Shown here one piece after another: positions 8,671 through 19,469 of a stretch of 64,000 bases of DNA. The stretch covers positions 2,108,001 through 2,172,000 of the forward strand of contig NZ_MVAD01000001.1 of assembly GCF_002007115.1 (NCBI RefSeq). The letters are read 5' to 3'. The position numbers and the translations under genes were made by a program. The notes below the pieces were generated by a model. It was not told where the DNA came from, searched no databases, and saw only the letters and a program-made list of their open reading frames with translations. The DNA comes from Massilia sp. KIM (lineage in GTDB: Bacteria; Pseudomonadota; Gammaproteobacteria; Burkholderiales; Burkholderiaceae_D). Numbering within the stretch: position 1 is the stretch's first letter; every line of letters starts with the position of its first letter.

Positions 8671-9248
8671 GCATGCGCGCCGGCGACGCCGGAGCCGACC
8701 TGTGGCAAGAGCTCGCCGCCGAGCGTCCCTTCCTGCTGCGTCTCGCACGCCTGCAGCTAGCCTCGCAGGCCGACGCCGAGGACGCGGTCCAGGAAACCCT
8801 GGCCGCCGCCGCCGCTGGCCAGCAGGGCTACCAGGGCCGCTCCAGGCTGCGCAGCTGGCTCACCGGCATCCTGCGCCACAAGATCGTCGACGCCATCCGC
8901 AGCCGGCGCGTGCGCCTGCCGCGCTGCGAGCCGGCCGCCGCCGGGGCCCATGAGGAGTTCGACCGCCTGTTCACGGCCGACGACGCCTGGCATCCGGACA
9001 CCTTCGTCGACCACGTCTGCGGCGCCAGCGCCGCGGCCCAGCGCCAGCTGCTCGACATCGTCGAACTGTGCATGCGCCGCCTGCCCGAGGACACCGCGCG
9101 CCTGTTCCTGATGCGCGAATACCTCGGCATGGAACTGAAAGAAATCGAAGAGCGCTGCGCGCTCACCAACGCCAACCTGCGCGTCGTGCTCTATCGTGCG
9201 CGCATGCGCCTGCGCGAATGCGCGGTGCGCAGCTGGGGAGAAGATTGA
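8667..9248 (+). CDS. ECF-family RNA polymerase sigma factor
   Basis: 193 residues. Region 2 is visible as FLLRLARLQLASQADAEDAV, with the RSRLRSWLTGILRHKIVD segment that contacts the -10 element, and region 4 as MRRLPEDTARLFLMREYLG followed by a helix-turn-helix ending LRVVLYRARMRLRE. The start ATG at 8667 overlaps the stop of the peroxidase gene by 4 nt, and the stop overlaps the anti-sigma start by 1 nt. Family knowledge: such a sigma/zinc-finger pair usually senses redox or metal stress. It likely transcribes its own operon, but I could not identify a specific promoter pair. Confidence 0.92.
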   Translation: MSMRAGDAGADLWQELAAERPFLLRLARLQLASQADAEDAVQETLAAAAAGQQGYQGRSRLRSWLTGILRHKIVDAIRSRRVRLPRCEPAAAGAHEEFDRLFTADDAWHPDTFVDHVCGASAAAQRQLLDIVELCMRRLPEDTARLFLMREYLGMELKEIEERCALTNANLRVVLYRARMRLRECAVRSWGED

Positions 9249-9457
9249 TGGACCATCCGCCCGCACCACTCACCTGCCGCGACACCACTTACCTGGTGTG
9301 CGGCGCGCGCGACGCGGCGCTCAGCCCGCAGCAGGAGCGCCAGCTCGCCGCCCACCTGGCGGGCTGCCCTTCCTGTCAGGTCGCCTCGCGCCAGTTCGCC
9401 CGGCTGTTCGGCCAGCTCGACACACTGCTGGCGCGCGACGAAGATGCCGATATTTAA
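9248..9457 (+). CDS. Zinc-finger (ZAS-type) anti-sigma factor
   Basis: 69 residues. Contains the zinc-binding pattern H-x3-C-x2-C (HLAGCPSC) of zf-HC2 anti-sigma proteins plus an upstream Cys-Arg-Asp segment that could supply the fourth ligand. No membrane helix, so it is probably a soluble cytoplasmic anti-sigma factor like RsrA/ChrR-type N-terminal domains. Translation start overlaps the sigma-factor stop (TGATG). It should bind the sigma factor encoded immediately upstream and release it on thiol oxidation or zinc loss; that trigger is inference. A terminator hairpin follows at 9546. Confidence 0.87.
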   Translation: MDHPPAPLTCRDTTYLVCGARDAALSPQQERQLAAHLAGCPSCQVASRQFARLFGQLDTLLARDEDADI

Positions 9458-9474
9458 TTAGGACTCTTGACTAA
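9458..9474. promoter_or_regulatory. Degenerate copy of the MarR-type palindrome
   Basis: TTAGGACTCTTGACTAA begins right after the anti-sigma stop codon. It shares TTAGGACTC with the stronger operator at 9593-9603 and has outer TTAG/CTAA symmetry. Possibly a second binding site for the same regulator. Confidence 0.4.
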
Positions 9475-9545
9475 AAACGCCGAGAGCGTATGATCTGCAC
9501 ATGCTCAGGCGCACCCTCAGCTTAGCCGCCTGAAACATATCCTCA

Positions 9546-9579
9546 CGCGTGAACGCGAGCCCGGCTCACGCGATTTTTT
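9546..9579 (+). terminator. Rho-independent terminator of the peroxidase/sigma/anti-sigma operon
   Basis: CGCGTGA (9546-9552) pairs with TCACGCG (9566-9572) and is followed by ATTTTTT. It separates the sigma operon from the 9637 gene, so the latter needs its own promoter. Confidence 0.75.
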
Positions 9580-9592
9580 GAACCATAATATT

Positions 9593-9603
9593 TAGGACTC
9601 CTA
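9593..9603. promoter_or_regulatory. Palindromic operator TAGGACTCCTA
   Basis: A perfect 11-bp palindrome (TAGGA-C-TCCTA) 34 bp upstream of the 9637 ATG. It is the reverse complement of the site at 25484-25494 upstream of the AhpD-like operon and matches the cores at 25633-25644 and 26386-26397 around the MarR gene. A half-site (CAAGAGTCC) follows at 9607-9615. Predicted target of the MarR protein encoded at 25699-26382. Confidence 0.65.
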
Positions 9604-9636
9604 TTTCAAGAGTCCGCAGGCCACAAGGAGAATCAC

Positions 9637-10386
9637 ATGAAACGCCTCGCCACCGCCCTCGCCGCCGCCGTTCTCGCGTCAAGCTTCGCCACATCCGCCC
9701 TGGCCCACAAGGGCCACGCCGGCGGCATTCAGAGCGCACCGTCCAAGGCCGTGAAAGCCGACTTCGACATCGTCCACACCAAGATCACGACGGAAGACAA
9801 CAATGCGATCTTCCATATCGCGGTCTCGGGCAAGGCCGGCAAGTCGACGCCGTCGAAAGTCGGCAAGCTGGCCGGCAGCAGCGTGTTCTCCTATGTATGG
9901 CCGACCACCATGGACCCGTCGGTCGTGGGCTTCGACAAGGGCGCCGGCATCCTGGCCTTCGCCGTGACCTCGCATCCCGACTTCGACGACACCCCGCTGT
10001 ACGACGAGAACGGCGACGGCGACCGGAAGAACGACGGCGACCTGTGGCACTCGCACTGGGTTGTCCTGACGCCGGACGAGGCTTGCGGCAAGGGTGCATT
10101 GAAGGTGGTCGACATCCCCGAAGGCGCCAAGCCGAAGCTGCCCAAGACCTGGCCCGGCCTGCCGCTCTTGATCGACAGCCCGGCCTGGAGCCCCGTGTTC
10201 AAGGGCGACACGCTGGAAGTGCGCGTGCCCTTCGACGACATCGGCGTGGTCAAGGCCGCGAGCTTCGACGGCGTCAGCGCGGCCCTGCGCGTCAATGCCA
10301 GCGTCCACAGCCCGCTGCTGTGCGTGGTCGACGTGTTCAAGGTCGCCTCCGGCAAGCTGAACCTGCCGGGCAAGGTCGACCAGTAA
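9637..10386 (+). CDS. Secreted protein of unknown function
   Basis: 249 residues with a clear signal peptide (about 1-23, ending TSALA) followed by His/Lys/Gly-rich residues (HKGHAGG) that could bind metal at the mature N-terminus. The body is beta-rich and includes the acidic, calcium-loop-like run DENGDGDRKNDGD (about 123-135) and a WHSHW motif at about 137-141; two cysteines are present. No family recognised with confidence. ATG at 9637 follows ACAAGGAGAATCAC, a strong ribosome site. It is isolated from the sigma operon by a terminator and carries a MarR-type palindromic operator in its leader, linking it to the thiol-redox operon at 22.6-25.4 kb. Confidence 0.8.
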   Translation: MKRLATALAAAVLASSFATSALAHKGHAGGIQSAPSKAVKADFDIVHTKITTEDNNAIFHIAVSGKAGKSTPSKVGKLAGSSVFSYVWPTTMDPSVVGFDKGAGILAFAVTSHPDFDDTPLYDENGDGDRKNDGDLWHSHWVVLTPDEACGKGALKVVDIPEGAKPKLPKTWPGLPLLIDSPAWSPVFKGDTLEVRVPFDDIGVVKAASFDGVSAALRVNASVHSPLLCVVDVFKVASGKLNLPGKVDQ

Positions 10387-10411
10387 ACCCCTGCCCGGCC
10401 TCGGCGGCCGC

Positions 10412-11596
10412 TTACAGGCTTTCCAGCGCCAGCGCGATGCCCTGGCCGCCGCCGATGCACAGGGTCACCACCCCGCGCCGCGCCAGGCCGCGCCGCATCG
10501 CATGCAGCAGGCGCACCGTGAGGATGGCGCCGGTCGCGCCGATCGGATGGCCGTGCGCCACCGCCCCGCCCTCGACGTTGACCACGTCTTCCGCCAGCGA
10601 CAGCTTGCGCGCCACCGCCAGCGGCACCGCCGCGAAGGCTTCGTTGATCTCGTAGCGGTCGACCTCGGCCAGGTTCCAGCCGGCCCGCTCCATCAGCTTT
10701 CTCACCGCCGGCACCGGGCCCAGGCCGAACATGCCCGGCTCGACCGCCGCCACGCTGGAAGCCACCAGGCGCGCCAGCGGCTGCAGCCCGAGACGCTCGG
10801 CCGCGCCGCGCTCGGCGACGATGACGGCGGCCGCGCCGCTGTTCAGGCCAGGCGCATTGCCGGCGGTGATGCTGCCGTCAGGACGGAAGGCAGGCTTCAG
10901 GCGCGCCAGCGCCTCCTGGGTGGTGTCGGGGCGGTTGGCCTCGTCGCGCGCGAACACCTCCACGCCCTTGCGGCCACGTACCTCGACCGGCGCGATCTCG
11001 CCCTCGAAGGCGCCCTCGGCCTGGGCCTGGGAGAAGCGCGCCTGCGAGCGCGCGGCCCAGCGGTCCTGGTCTTCGCGGCTGATCGCCAGCTCGCGCACCA
11101 TGTCTTCGGTATGCCAGCCCGAGTGCTGGGACGAGAAGGCGTCGTTCAGGCCGTCGTACAGCAGGCTGTCGTAGATCTGGGCATGGCCCATGCGCGCGCC
11201 CCAGCGCGCCGAGGGCTGCAGGTAGGGCGCCAGGTCCATGTTCTCCATGCCGCCGGCCAGCACCAGCTGCGACTCGCCGGCCAGGATCTCGTGGGCGGCC
11301 GAGGCGATCGCCTGGGCGCCCGAGCCGCACACCCGGTTCAGGGTCATGGCCGGCACCGCCACCGGCAGGCCGCCCCCGATCCCGGCCTGGCGTGCAGGGT
11401 TCATGCGGTTGCCGGCCTGGACCACGTTGCCCATCAGGACCGAGTCGATCCGGGCCGGATCGATGTCGGCGCGCGCGATCGCGGCCCGCACCGCGACCGC
11501 CCCCAGCTCGGTGGCGGGGACACTCTTGAGGGAACCGTTGAAGGCACCGATGGCGGTACGCACCGGGGCGCACAGGACGACGTCACGCGTAGACAT
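10412..11596 (-). CDS. Acetyl-CoA C-acyltransferase (thiolase)
   Basis: 394 residues, standard thiolase length. The nucleophilic Cys90 lies in NRVCGSGAQA, NEAFA is at about 319-323, the base-providing His is in GGAVAHGHPIGATGA (about 344-358), and the second active-site Cys is in TLCIGGGQG near the C-terminus. Catalyses reversible Claisen condensation or thiolysis of acyl-CoA; length and motif spacing fit either acetoacetyl-CoA synthesis (PHB/isoprenoid entry) or fatty-acid beta-oxidation, and sequence alone does not separate these. No phaB or fad partner lies adjacent. Divergent from the diguanylate cyclase gene. Confidence 0.93.
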   Translation of the reverse strand: MSTRDVVLCAPVRTAIGAFNGSLKSVPATELGAVAVRAAIARADIDPARIDSVLMGNVVQAGNRMNPARQAGIGGGLPVAVPAMTLNRVCGSGAQAIASAAHEILAGESQLVLAGGMENMDLAPYLQPSARWGARMGHAQIYDSLLYDGLNDAFSSQHSGWHTEDMVRELAISREDQDRWAARSQARFSQAQAEGAFEGEIAPVEVRGRKGVEVFARDEANRPDTTQEALARLKPAFRPDGSITAGNAPGLNSGAAAVIVAERGAAERLGLQPLARLVASSVAAVEPGMFGLGPVPAVRKLMERAGWNLAEVDRYEINEAFAAVPLAVARKLSLAEDVVNVEGGAVAHGHPIGATGAILTVRLLHAMRRGLARRGVVTLCIGGGQGIALALESL

Positions 11597-11749
11597 ATTG
11601 ACTCCTCAGGTTGGGCCGCTCCGCCGAATGCGAAGAGGCAGGAATTTGAGAGTATATACACTTACCTGAAGCAGCGTTGCCGAAGGTCGGCCGGGGCCGC
11701 GCGCCAAATGTAACGCCGAGTCACCTTTGCGCAACAATTAGTGAGAATG

Positions 11750-11780
11750 TTGATTTCCCGGGAGAATTGAATGCTAATAT
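11750..11780 (+). promoter_or_regulatory. Possible sigma-70 promoter for the diguanylate cyclase gene
   Basis: TTGATT (11750-11755) and an extended -10 TGCTAATAT (11772-11780) are 19 bp apart in the AT-richer part of the divergent thiolase/cyclase spacer. Spacing is longer than ideal, so the call is tentative. Confidence 0.3.
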
Positions 11781-11871
11781 AACGCAACACTGCCCCTATC
11801 CCCGGCAGCCTTGCTTACCCCCTGTATTCGGCCTCCTCCCCGCCGACTTCATGCATGCTATGGAGCGGCCG

Positions 11872-14563
<2,692 letters not shown>

Positions 14564-14571
<8 letters not shown>

Positions 14572-14848
14572 AAGCGGCTTTCACGTCTACGTACGCTCGC
14601 GCGAGGGCGACATCCTGATCTGGACCGAGGCCAGCACCCTGGACGCCGAGGTCGCCGAGCAAGCCATCGCCGACCTGGCGGGCCGCCACTACTTCCAGGG
14701 CCGGCCGCTGGTGCTGGTGGCCCTGCACGCGGGCAGCCTCTACTTCACCCACGAATTCGCGCCTGCCTTCGACGAGGCCCAGGCCCAGTCGCTGGCCCTG
14801 CGCGGCACCGGGCGCATCGACTGGCTGCGCTTCCCCACTATCCACTGA
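14564..14848 (+). CDS. Small hypothetical protein coupled to the diguanylate cyclase
   Basis: 94 residues; ATG at 14564 lies inside the last codons of the cyclase gene (8-nt overlap), implying translational coupling. No signal peptide or membrane helix; compact alternating hydrophobic pattern (HVYVRS, ILIWTEAS, RPLVLVALHAGSLYF) suggests a small alpha/beta domain. Not recognised. The coupling makes a role with the cyclase possible, such as a regulatory or sensory subunit, but this is only context. Confidence 0.6.
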
Positions 14849-14872
14849 AACGGCGCCGACCGGGGCCCACCT

Positions 14873-15190
14873 TCACGCATGCTCGCCGCGCCGGGCAGCG
14901 AACTGCGCGCCCTCGGCATGGAATACCTCGGGCTCGCCCGACAGCGCATCCTGCAGTCCCGACATGAACAGGCAATGGTCCTCGCTGGCCTCGAATCCCG
15001 GCGTATGGTCCGCGAGCGCGCGCCATTGGACGATCAGCGTGAAGACGTCGGGCGACTCGATCCCGCGCGCCAGAGCGTGTCCAAGATAGCCCTCGGCGCG
15101 CGCCAGCAGGTGCTCGACCCTGGCGAAGTCCTGGCGGAACCCGTCGATTCGGTCTTCGCGAACCGGCAAGTGCGCGAGCTCATAAATCAT
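14873..15190 (-). CDS. Antibiotic biosynthesis monooxygenase (ABM) domain protein
   Basis: 105 residues with the ferredoxin-like ABM pattern: [13 protein letters not shown] start, [31 protein letters not shown] and a C-terminal [19 protein letters not shown]. Family members are cofactor-free oxygenases or quinone/haem-modifying enzymes of about 100 residues. Start overlaps the stop of the upstream oxidoreductase by 4 nt (ATGA), so it is the last gene of the ArsR operon. With a quinone-reductase-like partner it may act in quinol/quinone or aldehyde detoxification, as in YgiN/QuMo-type pairs; that pairing is inference. Confidence 0.85.
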   Translation of the reverse strand: MIYELAHLPVREDRIDGFRQDFARVEHLLARAEGYLGHALARGIESPDVFTLIVQWRALADHTPGFEASEDHCLFMSGLQDALSGEPEVFHAEGAQFAARRGEHA

Positions 15191-16161
15191 GACTGGGCCT
15201 CCGGCGAGACGGCGATCGCGACCTTGCCGCGCAAGCCGTTGTTGGGGCTTTCCAGGCGCGCGTGGGCGGCAGGGATGTCGGCCAGCGAATACACCGCGCC
15301 AACGTGCGGGCGCAGCTGGCCACGCTCGACCAGGGCGCTCAGTTCGTCGAGCTTGCCGCGCAGCTGGCGCGTGAACACGAAGTGGTAGCTGGCGTTGCGG
15401 CCCCAGGCCTGGATCAGGTTCTGCGGCTTGGCGATGTCGACGATGCTGACCACGCGGCCGAGCTGGGCCAGCACGTCGGGACTGCGCGAGAGCGTGTCGC
15501 CGCCGATGGTGTCGAACACGACGTCGACGCCCCGGTCGCCCGTCTCGCGCAGGACGGCTTCAACGTAGTCCTCCTTCTCGTAGTCGATGACGACGTCGGC
15601 CCCCAGGCTGCGCACGAAATCGTGGTTCCCGGCGCGCGCGGTGGTGAACACCTTCGCGCCCACCGCCTTGGCGAGCTGGATCGCGACATGCCCCACTCCA
15701 CCCGCGCCGCCATGCACCAGGATGCTCTCGCCCACGCGCAGGCCGGCGCGCACCACCAGCGCCTCCCAGGCCGTGCCGCCGACAAGGCTCAGGCTGGCGG
15801 CTTCCAGATGGCTCAGCGCGGCAGGCTTCTTGCCGACGATGCTTTCGTTGGCGACGTGGTACTCGGCATAGCTGCCGGGGCCGTCGAAGATCTGGGGCGT
15901 GTACCAGACTTCGTCGCCGGGCGCGAAGGCGGTCACGCCAGGGCCGACCGCTTCGACCACGCCCGAGATGTCGTGACCGGTGATCGAGGGCAGCGGCACC
16001 AGCTCAGGGTAGTCGCCGCGCCGGACCTGGTAGTCGAGCGGGTTGATCGAGGTCGCGTAGACGCGGACCAGGACTTGCCCGGCGCCGGGTGTCGGCTTGG
16101 GCAGCTCACGCAGTTCGAAGGATTCCGGACCGCCAAATGCCTTGAGGACGATTGCTTTCAT
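15187..16161 (-). CDS. Zinc-binding-type NADPH:quinone oxidoreductase (MDR family)
   Basis: 324 residues. Start [17 protein letters not shown] is typical of the QOR branch of medium-chain reductases. It has the GROES-like domain with [12 protein letters not shown] and the nucleotide fold motif [17 protein letters not shown] (about 146-162), with no structural-zinc cysteine cluster, as expected for zinc-free quinone/enone reductases. ATG at 16161 is preceded by AAGGAGCTGCA. Lies between ArsR and the ABM protein in one operon. Likely NADPH-dependent reduction of quinones or reactive enones. A copy of the ArsR operator lies directly upstream, so it may also be transcribed on its own. Confidence 0.9.
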   Translation of the reverse strand: MKAIVLKAFGGPESFELRELPKPTPGAGQVLVRVYATSINPLDYQVRRGDYPELVPLPSITGHDISGVVEAVGPGVTAFAPGDEVWYTPQIFDGPGSYAEYHVANESIVGKKPAALSHLEAASLSLVGGTAWEALVVRAGLRVGESILVHGGAGGVGHVAIQLAKAVGAKVFTTARAGNHDFVRSLGADVVIDYEKEDYVEAVLRETGDRGVDVVFDTIGGDTLSRSPDVLAQLGRVVSIVDIAKPQNLIQAWGRNASYHFVFTRQLRGKLDELSALVERGQLRPHVGAVYSLADIPAAHARLESPNNGLRGKVAIAVSPEAQS

Positions 16162-16188
16162 TGCAGCTCCTTGTTTCGATAAAACGGG

Positions 16189-16208
16189 ATATCGGGAATT
16201 TCCGATAT
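16189..16208. promoter_or_regulatory. Internal copy of the ArsR operator
   Basis: Inverted repeat ATATCGG-N6-CCGATAT in the 64 bp between the arsR stop and the oxidoreductase start. Same arms as the site at 16538-16557. Suggests an internal, ArsR-controlled promoter for the oxidoreductase and ABM genes. Confidence 0.75.
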
Positions 16209-16225
16209 GTACTGGTAAAAAAAAC

Positions 16226-16528
16226 TCACAGCTCCTTGCCGATGATGTCTGCGAGCGCGCTGATGGCTGCTTCGTTCCGCTTGTAATAGGTCCACTGACC
16301 GATCCGCCTGACTTCCACCAGGCCAGCCCGCTGGAGGGTGGCCAGGTAGTCCGAGACGGTCGACTGCGACAAGCCGACGCCCTCCTGGATGCTGCTGACG
16401 CAGACACCCACGGTGTGAACGTCTCCTTCGTCCTGCGGCGGGAAGCTCTTCTCGGGGTCTTTCAGTCCCTTGAGGATCTCGAGTCGCGTACGGTTGGAGA
16501 GGGCTTTGAATATTTCGAGCAAATCCAT
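16226..16528 (-). CDS. ArsR-family winged-helix repressor
   Basis: 100 residues. The N-terminal helix [19 protein letters not shown] and the recognition helix [22 protein letters not shown] define an ArsR/SmtB DNA-binding domain. It lacks the CVC metal motif of arsenic sensors; a single Cys in [11 protein letters not shown] just before the HTH is the only candidate thiol sensor, which fits the electrophile- or quinone-responsive subgroup rather than a metal sensor. First gene of an operon with a quinone oxidoreductase and an ABM protein, and flanked on both sides by matching inverted repeats, as expected for autorepression. Confidence 0.9.
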   Translation of the reverse strand: MDLLEIFKALSNRTRLEILKGLKDPEKSFPPQDEGDVHTVGVCVSSIQEGVGLSQSTVSDYLATLQRAGLVEVRRIGQWTYYKRNEAAISALADIIGKEL

Positions 16529-16537
16529 ACGCGCAGT

Positions 16538-16557
16538 ATATCGGCATTTCCCGATAT
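16538..16557. promoter_or_regulatory. ArsR autoregulatory operator
   Basis: Inverted repeat ATATCGG-N6-CCGATAT, 10 bp upstream of the arsR ATG. The arms are identical to those at 16189-16208; only the central six bases differ partly. Confidence 0.8.
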
Positions 16558-16632
16558 GTCAATCTAAATGTTTGGGGATCCCGAAAACAGGGAGGCCCCT
16601 GCGGAGTAAGGCCATCGGGCTATCCCGAAGAT

Positions 16633-16660
16633 CGTCGTTCCGGCGCAGGCCGGAACGACG
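16633..16660. repeat. REP-like palindrome
   Basis: CGTCGTTCCGG-CGCA-like core followed by CCGGAACGACG forms a near-perfect hairpin with an 11-bp stem around GCGCAGG. It is related to the elements at 29109, 33035 and 63351, which share the CCGGC-G(C)AAGGCCGG-type centre. All four lie between genes. Confidence 0.6.
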
Positions 16661-16726
16661 TGCGGACGCACGCTCCGGGCGCGAGCGCCGCTCACCGCCC
16701 CAATCTTTTCTGAGCAGGAAATAATA

Positions 16727-17002
<276 letters not shown>

Positions 17003-17082
17003 AGATTCGGCCGACGCATCGCTGCGGGAGGCCGCATTATAGTGACCCACTGGAAGAATGGCAAGTGATGCACGGAAACGAC

Positions 17083-18222
17083 TCAAGCCGACGAAATGCC
17101 CATCAGGCGTTCGCCCAGCGTTACCCCCGTCATCACCATGCCCTGCCCCGCCGTCAGGCGCAACTGTTCCCACTGCGCCAGGCCGACGTCGGGCGCGCCC
17201 TGGCGCTGGTTCAGCAGCATGGCGAGGGTGAGCGCGTCGCCGGCCGCCTTGGCCGTGCTGCCCGCCGTGTGCGGGCGCGGCAGGAAGGCGGCGTCGCCGC
17301 ACAGCAGCACCCGGCCGTCGAGCATCCTGGGCGACTCCAGGTCGGCGATCGCCTGCACGAAGGGCGCCTCGGTAGCCTCCATCAGGCTCTGGAAGGATGG
17401 CGCGGCGAGACGACGCGCATCGGCCAGCAGCGCGGCGTAGTTCGCCGGCGCGACGGCCCCCGGCGGCAGCGAGGCGCCGTGCGGACGTCCCTCGCGGTCG
17501 GTCAGCACCAGCGCCAGCTCGGGGCCGGGCGCCACGCGCCGGTACCAGATCCAGTTCCAGCGCCGCGCCCCCTCCTCCACCGCCCCGTCCTCGCCAGGCA
17601 CCAGGTAGGCCAGCAGCAGGTGGCCGTCGCCCTGCTGGAACACGAAATCGCGCGCCAGCCTGTCGCGCAGAGCCTGCGGCAGCAGGGTTTCCGCGACCAC
17701 GCCGCGCCAGGCCACGTAGCCCGCATAGCGCGGCGCCACCTCGGGCAGCATCTGGGCCCGCACCTGCGAGCGCACGCCGTCGGCGCCCACCAGCAGCTCG
17801 CCGCTCTCGCTGCCGCCATCGGCGAAATGGGCGGTGACCCGGCCCTCGTGCTGCTCGTAGCTTACGAAAGTCCTTCCCGCATGCAGGCGTTCGGGCGGCA
17901 TACCGGCGCGCAGCACGCGGTACAGCACGTTCCACGAGGTCTGGGTCTGGGGCATGCGGCTGCGCTGCAGCACACGGTCGGCGCCGTCCAGGTAGATGCG
18001 GTCCTCGGAGCGCACGCCCAGCAAGCCATTGTGGGCGAGCCCCGCGAACTCGAAGGCCCTGAGCACGTCGGCCTGCAGCACGATGCCGCCGCCGCGGCTG
18101 CTCAGTTCCCCGTCCGAACGCTCGAACACCTCGACCTCCCAGCCCACCGCGCGCAGGGCGTTGGCCGCCAGCAGCCCGCCCAGCGAGCCGCCGATCACGA
18201 GTGCGCGCGGCGCGCCGCTCAC
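17083..18222 (-). CDS. FAD-dependent monooxygenase (aromatic hydroxylase type)
   Basis: 379 residues from a GTG start that overlaps the stop of the upstream LLM gene (GTGA). The FAD-binding motif ALVIGGSLGGLLAANAL is at about 7-23, VGADGVRSQVR near 155-165, and GDAAFLPRPHTAGSTAKAAGDA near 295-320 (GD motif that contacts FAD ribityl and NAD(P)H). This is the PHBH/UbiH-like class A flavoprotein monooxygenase plan. The long open frame running further upstream to 19026 is the shadow of the LLM gene. Partnered with an LLM flavoprotein, it probably oxygenates a small aromatic or N-heterocycle; substrate unknown. Confidence 0.88.
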   Translation of the reverse strand: MSGAPRALVIGGSLGGLLAANALRAVGWEVEVFERSDGELSSRGGGIVLQADVLRAFEFAGLAHNGLLGVRSEDRIYLDGADRVLQRSRMPQTQTSWNVLYRVLRAGMPPERLHAGRTFVSYEQHEGRVTAHFADGGSESGELLVGADGVRSQVRAQMLPEVAPRYAGYVAWRGVVAETLLPQALRDRLARDFVFQQGDGHLLLAYLVPGEDGAVEEGARRWNWIWYRRVAPGPELALVLTDREGRPHGASLPPGAVAPANYAALLADARRLAAPSFQSLMEATEAPFVQAIADLESPRMLDGRVLLCGDAAFLPRPHTAGSTAKAAGDALTLAMLLNQRQGAPDVGLAQWEQLRLTAGQGMVMTGVTLGERLMGISSA

Positions 18223-19190
18223 GGGCTGCTCCGCGGCGCGAACCGGGCCACGTGCGGCAGCACGTCGCGCCCCAGCTCGGCGATCACCTCTTCCATCGGC
18301 CGCGCGCCCTGAGCCAGCTGGACCAGGGTATGGCCCACGCCCATGGCAGCGATCCGTTCGAGGTAGGCCAGCAGCGCCTTGCGGCCGCTGCGCATGCCCA
18401 GGTTCAGCGGCTCGGACGGCGCGTCGGGATCCGCCAGCAGGTCGAGATAGAGGGATTGGACGAAGGGCTTGGCGCTGCCCGGCGCGCGCTCGGCCAGGGC
18501 GCTGTGCCACAGCGCCAGGCGGCCCTGCTGGCGCGCCTCTTCGCGGTGGTAGCTGGCCCAGGCGTCGGCATGGGTGGCGGTCCATTGCAGCGACTGGCGC
18601 GCAGTGCCAACCACGATCATCGGTATGTCGGCGGCCGGCTCCAGGCCCAAGGGGTAGCCGCCGGTGGCCTCCAGCAGCGCGGCGCGCGCCTGCGGCGAGG
18701 TCGACAGCGCCGCACGCAGCACCGCCCAGTGTTCGCGAAAGCGCGCGCCCGCGCCTTCCGGGTCCAGGCCGAAGGGGGCGAATTCCTCCAGCCGGTCGCC
18801 GGAGCCGAGCCCGAGCAACAGGCGACCGCCGCTGAGACGGTCGAGGCTCAGCGCAGCCTTGGCCACGTGCAGCGGATGGCGCAGCGGCAGGACGATGGCG
18901 GCGCTGCCCAGGGCCACGTTCGGGGCGGCGCCGGCCAGGGCGGCCAGCCACAGGAAGGGATCGTCGAGGGCGGCCGCTTCGCCCTCCGCGCCCTGGGGGA
19001 TCATCAGGGGCACGTCGCGCGTCCACAGCGCGGCGAAGCCGTGGCGGTCGGCCAGGGCCGCCAGCGGCAGCTCGGCGGACAGGTCGGCCATGCGGCCACG
19101 TGTCCGCACCAGCGGCGTCATCAGGCCGATGCTCATCGGCGCCGGGCCAGCCGGCTCGCCGAACACCTGGCGCCAGGCGCGGCTAACCAT
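18219..19190 (-). CDS. LLM-class (luciferase-like) flavin-dependent oxidoreductase
   Basis: About 323 residues. The TIM-barrel luciferase-like fold is recognised by the segments LADRHGFAALWTRDVPLMIP, DPFLWLAALAGAAPNVALGSAAIVLPLRHPLHVAKAALSLDRLSGGR (residue range about 70-135) and LGLGSGDRLEEF. Uses FMNH2 or F420-like cofactor in the family; FMN is more likely in this lineage. Start chosen at ATG 19190 because GGAAAGG precedes it; an in-frame ATG at 19223 has no ribosome site. Overlaps the following FAD monooxygenase by 4 nt, so the two products are made together and may form a catabolic pair. Substrate unknown. Confidence 0.85.
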   Translation of the reverse strand: MVSRAWRQVFGEPAGPAPMSIGLMTPLVRTRGRMADLSAELPLAALADRHGFAALWTRDVPLMIPQGAEGEAAALDDPFLWLAALAGAAPNVALGSAAIVLPLRHPLHVAKAALSLDRLSGGRLLLGLGSGDRLEEFAPFGLDPEGAGARFREHWAVLRAALSTSPQARAALLEATGGYPLGLEPAADIPMIVVGTARQSLQWTATHADAWASYHREEARQQGRLALWHSALAERAPGSAKPFVQSLYLDLLADPDAPSEPLNLGMRSGRKALLAYLERIAAMGVGHTLVQLAQGARPMEEVIAELGRDVLPHVARFAPRSSP

Positions 19191-19469
19191 GGACCTTTCC
19201 GACGACGGCGCGAGCGCGGTCATCGGCTGGCGGAGCGGCGGCGTCAGGGTGCATGGCGATCTCCCGGCGTATTTACCTCCAGTGTAAGTCGGCTGTCCTT
19301 CATTGGGAACATGCCAATGAAAGATATGTCTCTTTTACAGGCGAGCGCAATACACGATCGTGTGTCGCGCTCCTATCCCTTCGTATAACTGGACGCCCCA
19401 GTCGTGCGCTTCCAGAATGCCACGGCGCGCTGCGTTGCGCTCCATCCGACTCCACAGAAAGGAACCAGC

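Noticed and set aside
18223..19026. Extension of the FAD monooxygenase frame to 647 aa
   Set aside because: The upstream half is the out-of-frame shadow of the LLM gene; FAD motif starts at the GTG at 18222.
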